In this document: positions 25,383-33,587 of the stretch, one piece after another
How positions within the stretch are numbered: the stretch's first letter is position 1
Layout: every line of letters starts with the position of its first letter
NCBI RefSeq assembly: GCF_044197065.1
Contig: NZ_JBIQOI010000002.1
Location: 992,001-1,056,000 of the forward strand
Direction: 5' to 3'
DNA length: 64,000 nt
Source of the DNA: Kluyvera ascorbata_C
GTDB lineage: Bacteria; Pseudomonadota; Gammaproteobacteria; Enterobacterales; Enterobacteriaceae
Translations under genes and position numbers: made by a program
Notes under the pieces: generated by a model
Told to the model about the DNA's origin: nothing
What the model saw: the letters and a program-made list of their open reading frames with translations, nothing else
Databases searched by the model: none

Positions 25383-25391
25383 TCTTTTTTT

Positions 25392-25476
25392 GCGGGAGTG
25401 GCGAAATTGGTAGACGCACCAGATTTAGGTTCTGGCGCCGCAAGGTGTGCGAGTTCAAGTCTCGCCTCCCGCACCA
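25392..25476 (+). tRNA. leuW: tRNA-Leu (TAG)
   Basis: An 85-base tRNA with the long variable arm of tRNA-Leu: acceptor GCGGGAG/CTCCCGC, anticodon TAG in the loop TTTAGGT, CCA encoded. It decodes CUN codons. Confidence 0.97.
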
Positions 25477-25499
25477 TTCACCAATAAGCGTTGCACGGA

Positions 25500-25574
25500 T
25501 GGGGTATCGCCAAGCGGTAAGGCACCGGTTTTTGATACCGGCATTCCCTGGTTCGAATCCAGGTACCCCAGCCA
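25500..25574 (+). tRNA. glnU: tRNA-Gln (TTG), copy 1
   Basis: A 75-base tRNA, acceptor TGGGGTA/TACCCCA, anticodon TTG in TTTTTGATA, CCA encoded. It is identical in sequence to the copy at 25612. Confidence 0.96.
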
Positions 25575-25611
25575 TATTTTCTTCGATATTTGCGGATAGC
25601 CGCGACGGTAT

Positions 25612-25686
25612 TGGGGTATCGCCAAGCGGTAAGGCACCGGTTTTTGATACCGGCATTCCCTGGTTCGAATCCAGGTACCCCAGCCA
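25612..25686 (+). tRNA. glnW: tRNA-Gln (TTG), copy 2
   Basis: This is a 75-base copy identical to the tRNA at 25500-25574, anticodon TTG, CCA encoded. It is separated from the first by 37 bp. Confidence 0.96.
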
Positions 25687-25706
25687 TCGAAGAATATGTT
25701 AGTATC

Positions 25707-25783
25707 GGCTACGTAGCTCAGTTGGTTAGAGCACATCACTCATAATGATGGGGTCACAGGTTCGAATCCCGTCGTAGCCACCA
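25707..25783 (+). tRNA. metU: tRNA-Met (CAT), second elongator copy
   Basis: A 77-base copy identical to the tRNA at 25306-25382, anticodon CAT, CCA encoded. Confidence 0.97.
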
Positions 25784-25828
25784 AATTCAGAATCTATCGA
25801 GTTATCGATAAATTCGAAAAAAAATTGT

Positions 25829-25903
25829 TGGGGTATCGCCAAGCGGTAAGGCTCTGGTTTCTGATACCAGCATTCCGAGGTTCGAATCCTCGTACCCCAG
25901 CCA
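25829..25903 (+). tRNA. glnV: tRNA-Gln (CTG), copy 1
   Basis: A 75-base tRNA with anticodon CTG in TTTCTGATA; it differs from the TTG isoacceptor mainly in anticodon and T stems. CCA is encoded. This is the gene whose mutants give the supE amber suppressor in E. coli. Confidence 0.96.
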
Positions 25904-25940
25904 TTTTCAAAAAGTCGTTCACTTTTGTGGACGCACCCGT

Positions 25941-26015
25941 TGGGGTATCGCCAAGCGGTAAGGCTCTGGTTTCTGATACCAGCATTCCGAGGTTCGAATC
26001 CTCGTACCCCAGCCA
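25941..26015 (+). tRNA. glnX: tRNA-Gln (CTG), copy 2
   Basis: This is a 75-base copy identical to the one at 25829-25903, anticodon CTG, CCA encoded. It is the last tRNA of the operon and is followed within 6 bases by a terminator. Confidence 0.96.
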
Positions 26016-26020
26016 TTTTC

Positions 26021-26050
26021 AAAAAGCTCGCTTCGGCGAGCTTTTTTTGT
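26021..26050 (+). terminator. Terminator of the tRNA operon
   Basis: The stem AAAAAGCTCGC, a TTCG tetraloop and GCGAGCTTTTT are followed by more T, a textbook intrinsic terminator. Confidence 0.95.
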
Positions 26051-26071
26051 TTTTGTCCCTTTCTGAATATC

Positions 26072-26149
26072 GTAGGCCTGATAAGCGAAGCGCCATCAGG
26101 CACAGCGATACAAAATGCCGGATGGCGGTGCTGCCTTATCCGGCCTACA
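26072..26149. repeat. REP/BIME pair downstream of ubiF
   Basis: Two REP units face each other: GTAGGCCTGATAAGCG...GCCATCAGGCA and TGCCGGATGGCG...CTTATCCGGCCTAC. They lie between the tRNA terminator and the 3' end of ubiF. Confidence 0.9.
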
Positions 26150-26155
26150 TCAGAA

Positions 26156-27343
26156 TTACAGCCCCAGCGCGTACTTCAGCGCCTGACGTTTCAACACGCC
26201 CGCGCGCTGCGCCGCCATTAATCCCACATTGCGTAACACGCGCAGCGGGCCGAGATCGTTACTGAACCCAGCGTAGAACAGATCCATCCCACTCTGCATC
26301 AGCAGGTTGTCTACCCGACGGCGCGCCTGATAACGCTGTAACACCGACAGACTGGCCCAGTTTTCGCCAATGCTGCGCGCATTCGCCAGCACATCCAGCA
26401 GCGCGTCAACGTCGCGATAGCCAAGGTTAACCCCCTGCCCCGCCAGCGGATGAATCGTGTGCGCAGCATCGCCAATCAGCGCCAGCCCAGGCTGTACATA
26501 CTGCTGGGCATGACGGCGGGTTAACGGAAACGCCCCGGCCGCCACTGGCGTAACGGTTCCCAAACGCTCCGGAAAATGACTTGCGATTTCTCGCTGTAGC
26601 TGCGGCATCGGTAGCGATTGCAATTGGCGAATCCGCGCCGGCGTGTCATACCACACCAGCGAGGCCCAGTGACCAAACAGCGGCAGGAAAGCGCGCGGCC
26701 CGGTTGGCGAAAACTGCTGCCAGGTGCTGTCGCCGGGTTCATTGTCGCACTGGACGGTTATTAACATGCAGGACTGCGGATACTGCCAACCGTTTGTGCC
26801 AATTCCCGCCTGCTGACGCACCTGTGAGAACGCGCCGTCGGCACCCACCACCAGTCGAGCGGCTATCTTGCGATCGTCGTCCAGATGTAAAACATGGCTA
26901 TCGCCTTCGACCTGCATGTCCTGCATGTCCTGCAGCGAGGTACCGTGCAATAGCACGACCTGCGGATGCGCCTCAAGCGCCTGCCAGAGCGCCAGTTGCA
27001 GAACATTGTTCTCCACCATATAGCCAAGATTAGGCAGCTTCAGCTCGCTGGCATCAAAAACAACGTGTGCCGTTTGCCATTCCCAGGTTTCCAGACGACG
27101 CCAGGGGTGCGCTCGCATCGCCAGTACGGTATCCCAGACGCCCAGGTCACGCAAAAGCTGCACCGACGAGGCGCTGATGGCTGAAATCCGGACATCAGGC
27201 TGCGAGGTCGGATCAAAGTCCGCTGGCGGACTCTTTTCCAGCACCGCGACGGAGAACCCCTGCTGCGCCAACCCTAACGCCAGCGCACCACCGACCATCC
27301 CGCCGCCAACCACCGCAACGTCTTTGTGTAGAATTGTCATCAT
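26156..27343 (-). CDS. ubiF: Ubiquinone biosynthesis C5 hydroxylase UbiF
   Basis: A 395-residue FAD monooxygenase of the UbiH/UbiF/VisC family that hydroxylates the benzoquinol ring in the last oxygen-dependent step of ubiquinone synthesis. The Rossmann FAD motif GGGMVGGALALG is near residue 13, and the second FAD motif LIGDAAHTIHPLAGQGVN lies near 290. The start at 27343 has AAGGA six bases upstream. The gene is divergent from miaB and its 3' end abuts a REP pair. Its position next to the tRNA array is that of E. coli. Confidence 0.96.
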   Translation of the reverse strand: MMTILHKDVAVVGGGMVGGALALGLAQQGFSVAVLEKSPPADFDPTSQPDVRISAISASSVQLLRDLGVWDTVLAMRAHPWRRLETWEWQTAHVVFDASELKLPNLGYMVENNVLQLALWQALEAHPQVVLLHGTSLQDMQDMQVEGDSHVLHLDDDRKIAARLVVGADGAFSQVRQQAGIGTNGWQYPQSCMLITVQCDNEPGDSTWQQFSPTGPRAFLPLFGHWASLVWYDTPARIRQLQSLPMPQLQREIASHFPERLGTVTPVAAGAFPLTRRHAQQYVQPGLALIGDAAHTIHPLAGQGVNLGYRDVDALLDVLANARSIGENWASLSVLQRYQARRRVDNLLMQSGMDLFYAGFSNDLGPLRVLRNVGLMAAQRAGVLKRQALKYALGL

Positions 27344-27489
27344 TTATTATCCTTAAAGCCGATTACCTTCAGTTTACCGGACTTTCGCCCTCTGAGGCCA
27401 ATAACCGTCAAGCTGGTCACAACCGCACCAAAGCATTACAATACGCGCCCTGCAATGTGGGCTATTCATAATTGAGCAAGAGCAAGTCG

Positions 27490-28914
27490 ATGACAAAAAA
27501 ACTCCATATTAAAACCTGGGGCTGTCAGATGAACGAATACGATTCATCAAAGATGGCCGATCTGCTGGATGCCACTCATGGGTATCAATTGACTGAAAAC
27601 GCAGCAGAAGCCGACGTCCTGCTGCTGAATACCTGCTCAATCCGTGAGAAAGCCCAGGAGAAAGTCTTCCACCTTTTAGGCCGCTGGAAATTACTTAAAG
27701 CAAAAAATCCTAAGCTGATTATTGGTGTCGGCGGCTGCGTCGCCTCACAGGAAGGCAAACTTATCCGCCAGCGCGCGCACTACGTGGATATCGTTTTTGG
27801 CCCACAGACACTGCACCGTCTGCCAGAAATGATCGATGCCGTCCGTAATAACCGCCGCCCGGTAGTTGACGTCAGTTTCCCGGAAATCGAGAAATTTGAC
27901 CGTCTGCCAGAACCGCGCGCCGACGGCCCGACCGCGTTTGTCTCTATCATGGAAGGCTGCAACAAATACTGCACCTACTGCGTGGTGCCATATACCCGCG
28001 GTGAAGAAGTCAGCCGTCCGTGCGACGATATTCTGTTTGAGATTGCCCAACTGGCCGCTCAGGGCGTACGTGAAGTCAACCTGCTGGGGCAGAACGTCAA
28101 CGCCTGGCGCGGTGAAAACTACGACGGCACTACCGGCAGCTTTGCCGACCTGCTGCGTCTGGTGGCGGCGATTGATGGCATCGACCGTATCCGTTTCACC
28201 ACCAGCCACCCTATCGAATTTACCGATGATATTATCGACGTGTATCGCGATACGCCGGAGCTGGTGAGCTTCCTGCATCTGCCGATTCAGAGCGGCGCTG
28301 ACCGCGTACTGAACATGATGGGGCGTACCCATACGGCGCTGGAGTACAAATCCACCATCCGTAAGCTGCGCGAAGCGCGCCCGGATATTCAGATTAGCTC
28401 CGACTTTATCGTCGGCTTCCCTGGCGAAACCGACCAGGACTTCGAGCAGACCATGAAGCTGATTGGCGACGTAAACTTTGATGTCAGCTTTAGCTTTATC
28501 TTCTCCGCGCGTCCGGGTACGCCAGCGGCCGATATGATCGACGACGTACCGGAAGAGGTGAAAAAACAGCGCCTCTATATTCTGCAAGAGCGCATCAACC
28601 AGCAGGCGATGGCCTGGAGCCGCCGTATGCTGGGTACCGTGCAGCGTATCCTGGTGGAAGGCACTTCCCGTAAGAGCATTATGGAGCTGACCGGGCGCAC
28701 CGAGAACAACCGCGTGGTCAACTTCGAAGGTACGCCGGATATGGTCGGCAAATTCGTCGATGTCGAGATCGTGGATGTCTACACCAACTCACTGCGCGGC
28801 AAACTGGTGCGCACCGAGGACGAAATGGGCCTGCGCATCGTTGAATCACCAGAGTCGGTGATTGCGCGTACGCGCAAAGAGAGCGACGCGGGCGTCGGGA
28901 TTTACCAGCCTTAA
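27490..28914 (+). CDS. miaB: tRNA-2-methylthio-N6-dimethylallyladenosine synthase MiaB
   Basis: A 474-residue radical-SAM methylthiotransferase that makes ms2i6A37 in tRNAs reading UNN codons. It has the N-terminal UPF0004 domain with three cluster Cys (KTWGCQMN, NTCSIRE, GGCVAS), the radical SAM motif in GCNKYCTYCVVPY, and a C-terminal TRAM domain. The start at 27490 (MTKKLHIKTWG) gives the E. coli length; an upstream TTG at 27472 in the same frame is less likely. It is monocistronic by sequence: a terminator follows directly. Confidence 0.97.
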   Translation: MTKKLHIKTWGCQMNEYDSSKMADLLDATHGYQLTENAAEADVLLLNTCSIREKAQEKVFHLLGRWKLLKAKNPKLIIGVGGCVASQEGKLIRQRAHYVDIVFGPQTLHRLPEMIDAVRNNRRPVVDVSFPEIEKFDRLPEPRADGPTAFVSIMEGCNKYCTYCVVPYTRGEEVSRPCDDILFEIAQLAAQGVREVNLLGQNVNAWRGENYDGTTGSFADLLRLVAAIDGIDRIRFTTSHPIEFTDDIIDVYRDTPELVSFLHLPIQSGADRVLNMMGRTHTALEYKSTIRKLREARPDIQISSDFIVGFPGETDQDFEQTMKLIGDVNFDVSFSFIFSARPGTPAADMIDDVPEEVKKQRLYILQERINQQAMAWSRRMLGTVQRILVEGTSRKSIMELTGRTENNRVVNFEGTPDMVGKFVDVEIVDVYTNSLRGKLVRTEDEMGLRIVESPESVIARTRKESDAGVGIYQP

Positions 28915-28921
28915 TCTCCCT

Positions 28922-28952
28922 GGCCCGTCTCTCCTGACGGGCCTTGTATTTC
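28922..28952 (+). terminator. Terminator of miaB
   Basis: The stem GGCCCGTC/GACGGGCC is followed by TTGTATTT, starting 8 bases after the miaB stop. Confidence 0.85.
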
Positions 28953-29067
28953 CTGCTGCCATCCCCATATTTATTGCAATGCTTGCGCCTTTTCACTGCG
29001 GCGTGAATAATTCCTTTATCAGCCGGTCACGTCTTACAGCCGGCAACTCATGCATAAGAGGAACAGT

Positions 29068-30114
29068 TTGAACATAGACACTCGCGAAATTACCCTGGAG
29101 CCAGCCGACAATGCCCGTTTGCTGAGCCTGTGTGGCCCGTTTGATGACAATATCAAACAGCTGGAGCGACGACTGGGCATCGAGATCAACCGCCGCGATA
29201 ACCATTTCAAACTGACGGGACGCGCTATCTGCGTGACCGCCGCTGCCGACATTCTGCGCAGCCTGTACGTTGATACCGCGCCGATGCGCGGCCAGATTCA
29301 GGATATTGAGCCGGAACAGATTCACCTGGCGATTAAAGAAGCGCGCGTGCTGGAACAGAGCGCGGAGAGCGTGCCGGAGTACGGCAAAGCTATCAATATC
29401 AAAACCAAACGTGGGGTGATTAAACCACGTACGCCAAACCAGGCGCAGTATATCGCCCATATTCTCGACCACGACATCACCTTCGGCGTAGGCCCTGCCG
29501 GTACGGGTAAAACCTACCTCGCCGTCGCCGCCGCCGTTGATGCGCTGGAGCGTCAGGAAATTCGCCGTATTCTGCTGACCCGCCCTGCGGTTGAAGCGGG
29601 CGAAAAACTCGGCTTCCTGCCTGGTGATTTAAGCCAGAAAGTGGACCCGTATCTGCGCCCGCTGTACGACGCGCTGTTCGAAATGCTCGGCTTCGAGAAA
29701 GTTGAGAAGCTGATGGAGCGTAACGTCATCGAAGTTGCGCCGCTGGCCTATATGCGCGGCCGTACGCTGAACGATGCCTTTATCATCCTCGATGAAAGCC
29801 AGAACACAACCATCGAGCAGATGAAGATGTTCCTGACCCGTATCGGCTTCAACTCCAAAGCGGTTATTACCGGTGACGTCACCCAGATTGACCTGCCGCG
29901 CAGCACCAAATCCGGCCTGCGTCACGCCATTGAAGTGCTGGCTGAAGTCGATGAAATTAGCTTTAACTTCTTCCACAGCGAAGACGTGGTGCGCCACCCA
30001 GTCGTTGCCCGTATCGTTAACGCTTATGAAGCGTGGGAAGAAGCCGATCAAAAACGCAAAGCCGAGCTGGCCGCGGAACGTAAACGCGAAGCTCAGGCGC
30101 AGGAGCAGAAATGA
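29068..30114 (+). CDS. ybeZ: PhoH-like ATPase PhoL (YbeZ), TTG start
   Basis: A 348-residue PhoH-family P-loop ATPase found with the rRNA-maturation enzyme YbeY, and thought to act in ribosome biogenesis or RNA remodelling. Walker A is GPAGTGKTYLA and Walker B is AFIILDESQN. The TTG at 29068 is chosen because AGAGG lies 6 bases before it and the protein then starts NIDTREITLEP as in E. coli; the ATG at 29050 has no ribosome site. The gene overlaps ybeY by 4 bp (ATGA), followed by corC and lnt. The C-terminal 30 residues are charged and Glu/Lys/Arg-rich. Confidence 0.95.
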   Translation: MNIDTREITLEPADNARLLSLCGPFDDNIKQLERRLGIEINRRDNHFKLTGRAICVTAAADILRSLYVDTAPMRGQIQDIEPEQIHLAIKEARVLEQSAESVPEYGKAINIKTKRGVIKPRTPNQAQYIAHILDHDITFGVGPAGTGKTYLAVAAAVDALERQEIRRILLTRPAVEAGEKLGFLPGDLSQKVDPYLRPLYDALFEMLGFEKVEKLMERNVIEVAPLAYMRGRTLNDAFIILDESQNTTIEQMKMFLTRIGFNSKAVITGDVTQIDLPRSTKSGLRHAIEVLAEVDEISFNFFHSEDVVRHPVVARIVNAYEAWEEADQKRKAELAAERKREAQAQEQK

Positions 30115-30584
30115 GTCAGGTGATCCTCGATCTCCAGTTGGCCTGTGAAAACAACACCGGTCTGCCAGAAGAAAGTCAGTTTCAAACATGGCTGGATGCC
30201 GTCATCCCGCAGTTTCAGGAAGAATCAGAAGTCACGATTCGCCTGGTGGATGAAGCCGAAAGCCACGAACTGAACCTCACTTACCGCGGTAAAGATAAAC
30301 CGACTAACGTGTTGTCATTCCCTTTTGAAGCGCCACCGGGAATGGAAATGCCGCTGCTGGGCGATTTGATCATCTGCCGTCAGGTCGTTGAGCAGGAAGC
30401 CGTTGAGCAAGGCAAGCCGCTGGAAGCACACTGGGCACATATGGTCGTGCACGGCAGCCTGCATCTGCTGGGCTATGACCATATCGAAGATGAGGAAGCG
30501 GAAGAGATGGAAAGTCTCGAGACAGAGATAATGCTTGCTCTAGGCTATGAGGATCCGTACATTTCCGAGAAGATTGCAGAATAG
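30111..30584 (+). CDS. ybeY: Endoribonuclease YbeY
   Basis: A 157-residue zinc metallo-endoribonuclease that takes part in 16S rRNA 3'-end maturation and 70S ribosome quality control. The metal motif HGSLHLLGYDH has the three conserved His. The conserved Arg for RNA cleavage is in NLTYRGKDKPTNVLSF. The 4-bp overlap with ybeZ shows translational coupling. Downstream, a REP pair separates it from corC, so the corC-lnt part of the group may be expressed at a different level. Confidence 0.97.
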   Translation: MSQVILDLQLACENNTGLPEESQFQTWLDAVIPQFQEESEVTIRLVDEAESHELNLTYRGKDKPTNVLSFPFEAPPGMEMPLLGDLIICRQVVEQEAVEQGKPLEAHWAHMVVHGSLHLLGYDHIEDEEAEEMESLETEIMLALGYEDPYISEKIAE

Positions 30585-30590
30585 TAGTTT

Positions 30591-30670
30591 GCCGGATGGC
30601 GGCGCTTGCGCCTTATCCGGCCTACATTCATGCATTTCATAGGCCTGATAAGCGTAAGCGCCATCAGGCA
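30591..30670. repeat. REP/BIME pair between ybeY and corC
   Basis: GCCGGATGGCGGCGCTTGCG...TTATCCGGCCTAC and TAGGCCTGATAAGCG...GCCATCAGGCA form an opposed REP pair. It lies inside an otherwise compact gene group. Confidence 0.9.
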
Positions 30671-30743
30671 AAACATGCCGTCCGGCGCTGACTTTACGCG
30701 CGACGAGCGACAGTTAAATCAACATGAGAACCCAAACGACGCC

Positions 30744-31622
30744 ATGAGCGACGACAATTCACACAGTAGTGACACAGTAAACAGCAAAAAGGGATTCTTC
30801 TCCCTCTTACTCAGCCAGCTTTTCCACGGTGAACCAAAAAACCGTGACGATCTTCTGGCGCTGATCCGTGATTCCGGGCAGAACGAGCTTATCGATGAAG
30901 ATACGCGCGATATGCTTGAAGGGGTAATGGATATCGCAGACCAACGCGTCCGCGACATCATGATCCCGCGCTCCCAAATGATTACCCTGAAACGCAACCA
31001 GACCCTGGACGAATGTCTTGATGTGATCATCGAGTCCGCCCACTCGCGTTTCCCGGTTATCAGTGAGGATAAAGATCACATCGAAGGGATTCTGATGGCT
31101 AAAGATCTGCTGCCGTTTATGCGCAGCGACTCTGAAGCTTTCAGCATGGATAAAGTGTTACGCACCGCGGTTGTCGTGCCGGAAAGCAAACGGGTTGACC
31201 GTATGCTGAAGGAGTTCCGCTCCCAGCGCTACCACATGGCCATCGTTATCGATGAGTTTGGCGGCGTGTCGGGTCTGGTGACGATTGAAGACATTCTCGA
31301 ACTGATTGTCGGCGAAATTGAAGATGAGTATGACGAAGAGGACGATATCGACTTCCGTCAGCTCAGCCGCCACACCTGGACGGTCCGCGCGTTGGCCTCG
31401 ATTGAGGACTTTAACGACGCGTTCAGCACCCACTTCAGCGATGACGAAGTTGACACCATTGGTGGTCTGGTAATGCAGGCCTTTGGCCATCTGCCAGCCC
31501 GTGGTGAAACCATTGACATCGATGGTTACCAGTTCAAGGTCGCTATGGCGGATAGCCGTCGTATTATTCAGGTTCACGTTAAAATCCCGGACGATTCCCC
31601 ACAACCGAAACTGGATGAATAA
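30744..31622 (+). CDS. corC: CNNM/CorC-family Mg/Co efflux protein CorC (YbeX)
   Basis: A 292-residue cytoplasmic protein with two CBS domains (about 70-190) and a C-terminal CorC/HlyC transporter-associated domain. In E. coli and Salmonella it is tied to magnesium and cobalt homeostasis and to ribosome health (YbeX). The start MSDDNSHSSDTV at 30744 matches the E. coli length; the frame is open upstream to 30606 but that part is REP-derived. lnt follows 5 bp later. The Asp/Glu-rich stretch EIEDEYDEEDDID lies between the CBS pair and the C-terminal domain. Confidence 0.96.
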   Translation: MSDDNSHSSDTVNSKKGFFSLLLSQLFHGEPKNRDDLLALIRDSGQNELIDEDTRDMLEGVMDIADQRVRDIMIPRSQMITLKRNQTLDECLDVIIESAHSRFPVISEDKDHIEGILMAKDLLPFMRSDSEAFSMDKVLRTAVVVPESKRVDRMLKEFRSQRYHMAIVIDEFGGVSGLVTIEDILELIVGEIEDEYDEEDDIDFRQLSRHTWTVRALASIEDFNDAFSTHFSDDEVDTIGGLVMQAFGHLPARGETIDIDGYQFKVAMADSRRIIQVHVKIPDDSPQPKLDE

Positions 31623-31627
31623 CCTTC

Positions 31628-33166
31628 ATGGCATTTGCCTCACTGCTTGAACGCCAGCGCATTCGTCTGCTGCTGGCGCTACTTTTCGGAGCCAGCGGTA
31701 CGCTGGCTTTTTCTCCCTATGACTTCTGGCCTGCGGCGATTATTTCGCTGATAGGTCTGCAGGCGCTGACGCTCAACCGTCGTCCCGTGCAGGCTGCCGC
31801 GATTGGTTATTTCTGGGGCTTTGGCCTGTTTGGTACCGGCATTAACTGGGTATACGTCAGCATCGCGCAGTTTGGCGGTATGCCGGGCCCGGTCAACGTC
31901 TTCCTCGTGGTGCTGCTGGCGGCTTACCTGTCGCTTTATACCGGGCTGTTTGCCGGCATTCTGTCGCGCCTGTGGCCGAAGACCAACTGGGTTCGCGTCG
32001 CCATTGCTGCGCCGGTTGTCTGGCAAATCACTGAGTTTCTGCGCGGCTGGGTGCTAACCGGTTTCCCGTGGCTACAGTTTGGCTACAGCCAGATTGACGG
32101 CCCGCTGAAAGGGCTGGCACCGCTGATGGGCGTTGAGGCCATCAACTTCCTGCTGATGGTCGTGAGCGGCCTGTTAGTCCTGGCACTGGTGACCCGCAAC
32201 TGGCGACCATTGGTCGTCGGCGTGTTGCTTTTCGCCCTGCCGTTCCCACTGCGTTACATTCAGTGGTATACCCTGCAAACCGATAAAACCACTCAGGTTT
32301 CACTGGTGCAGGGCGATATCCCGCAGGCAATGAAGTGGGACGAAAAAGAGCTGCTCAATACGCTGAAAATTTACCTCGATGCCACCGAGCAGGTGATGGG
32401 AAAATCGCAGCTGATTATCTGGCCTGAATCCGCTATCCCGGACCTGGAAATCAACCAGCAGCGCTTCCTGAGCATGATGGATGATTTACTGCGCGCCAAA
32501 GACAGCACGCTGATTACCGGAATCGTCGACTCACGCCTCAATAAGCAGAATCGCTACGACACCTACAACACCATCATCACGCTGGGCAAAGACAGCCCGT
32601 ACAGCTATGAGTCGAAAAACCGCTACAACAAAAACCACCTGGTACCATTCGGTGAGTTTGTGCCGCTGGAGTCGATTCTGCGCCCGCTCGCGCCGTTCTT
32701 TGACCTGCCGATGTCGTCGTTCAGCCGTGGGCCTTACGTTCAGCCCCAGTTGCAGGCGCATAACCTAAAGCTGACCGCCGCCATCTGCTACGAGATTATT
32801 CTCGGCCAGCAGGTACGCGACAACTTCCGCCCGGACACCAACTTCCTGCTGACTATCTCTAACGATGCGTGGTTTGGTAAGTCCATCGGCCCGTGGCAGC
32901 ACTTCCAGATGGCACGCATGCGCGCGCTGGAGCTGGCGCGTCCGCTGCTGCGCAGCACCAACAACGGCATTACCGCCGTCATTGGTCCGCGCGGTGAAAT
33001 TCAGGCGATGATCCCGCAGTTCACGCGCCAGGTTCTGACTACCAAAGTAACGCCAACCACCGGCTTAACGCCTTACGCACGAACCGGTGATTGGACGGTA
33101 TGGCTGATTACCGCGCTGTTCGGTTTTGGCGCGCTAGTCATGAGCCTGCGCCAGCGTCGCAAATAA
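31628..33166 (+). CDS. lnt: Apolipoprotein N-acyltransferase
   Basis: A 512-residue inner-membrane enzyme that adds the third acyl chain to the N-terminal Cys of lipoproteins. N-terminal multi-pass membrane part (about 1-210), then a periplasmic carbon-nitrogen hydrolase domain with the catalytic Glu in WPESAIPDLE, Lys in KNHLVPFGEF and Cys in AAICYEIILG, and a C-terminal membrane helix. Lipoproteins seen in this window that need it include ChiQ, LptE and RlpA. It lies directly after corC, as in E. coli. Confidence 0.98.
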   Translation: MAFASLLERQRIRLLLALLFGASGTLAFSPYDFWPAAIISLIGLQALTLNRRPVQAAAIGYFWGFGLFGTGINWVYVSIAQFGGMPGPVNVFLVVLLAAYLSLYTGLFAGILSRLWPKTNWVRVAIAAPVVWQITEFLRGWVLTGFPWLQFGYSQIDGPLKGLAPLMGVEAINFLLMVVSGLLVLALVTRNWRPLVVGVLLFALPFPLRYIQWYTLQTDKTTQVSLVQGDIPQAMKWDEKELLNTLKIYLDATEQVMGKSQLIIWPESAIPDLEINQQRFLSMMDDLLRAKDSTLITGIVDSRLNKQNRYDTYNTIITLGKDSPYSYESKNRYNKNHLVPFGEFVPLESILRPLAPFFDLPMSSFSRGPYVQPQLQAHNLKLTAAICYEIILGQQVRDNFRPDTNFLLTISNDAWFGKSIGPWQHFQMARMRALELARPLLRSTNNGITAVIGPRGEIQAMIPQFTRQVLTTKVTPTTGLTPYARTGDWTVWLITALFGFGALVMSLRQRRK

Positions 33167-33184
33167 AACACTGCACCATCGAAT

Positions 33185-33264
33185 GTAGGCCGGATAAGGC
33201 GGTACGCCGCCATCCGGCAACCTTGTCGTATCGCGCCTGATGGCGCTACGCTTATCAGGCCTAC
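33185..33264. repeat. REP/BIME pair downstream of lnt
   Basis: Two opposed REP units: GTAGGCCGGATAAGGCG...GCCATCCGGCA and GCGCCTGATGGCGCTACG...TATCAGGCCTAC. The rest of the 33167-33587 gap is the gltI promoter and leader region with a GcvB-type CA-rich tract. Confidence 0.9.
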
Positions 33265-33520
33265 ATGTTCCCTCTCCTTCCCCCCATTCTGGCACGCCAA
33301 TTGCTTAATATAATCAAGAGGCTGCACATTCCCGTTCGGCGCAACCAGGTTGCACCATAACACGACATCGGTGGCACCATTATTGTGCAAACTGCGATTA
33401 TTGCCTCAAAACGGTGCGGGGCGCCTCGCAAAAATAAACAATAAAGCAGCAAAATCTTTACATTAAGCCAAACTAAATGCTAACAAACACACATAACGCT
33501 GCACGCTAAAGACGCAGCGA

Positions 33521-33540
33521 AAACAACACAACAATCACAA
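33521..33540 (+). promoter_or_regulatory. CA-rich GcvB sRNA target in the gltI leader
   Basis: The tract AAACAACACAACAATCACAA lies 48-67 bases upstream of the gltI start. C/A-rich enhancers at this place in gltI mRNA are bound by the G/U-rich seed of GcvB in Salmonella and E. coli. The tract is seen; the function is transferred from those species. Confidence 0.75.
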
Positions 33541-33587
33541 TGGGTATCAATGCATCTTTGCCGATGCAGAGGATAAAGGAGTTGGAT

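Noticed and set aside
25306..26015. Regular direct repeats that might suggest a CRISPR array
   Set aside because: The repeats fold as tRNAs and the unequal spacers do not fit an array.
25339..26265. Several overlapping frames of 60-150 codons across the tRNA array, on both strands
   Set aside because: They are read through tRNA genes and repeat because the tRNAs repeat; no protein is likely.
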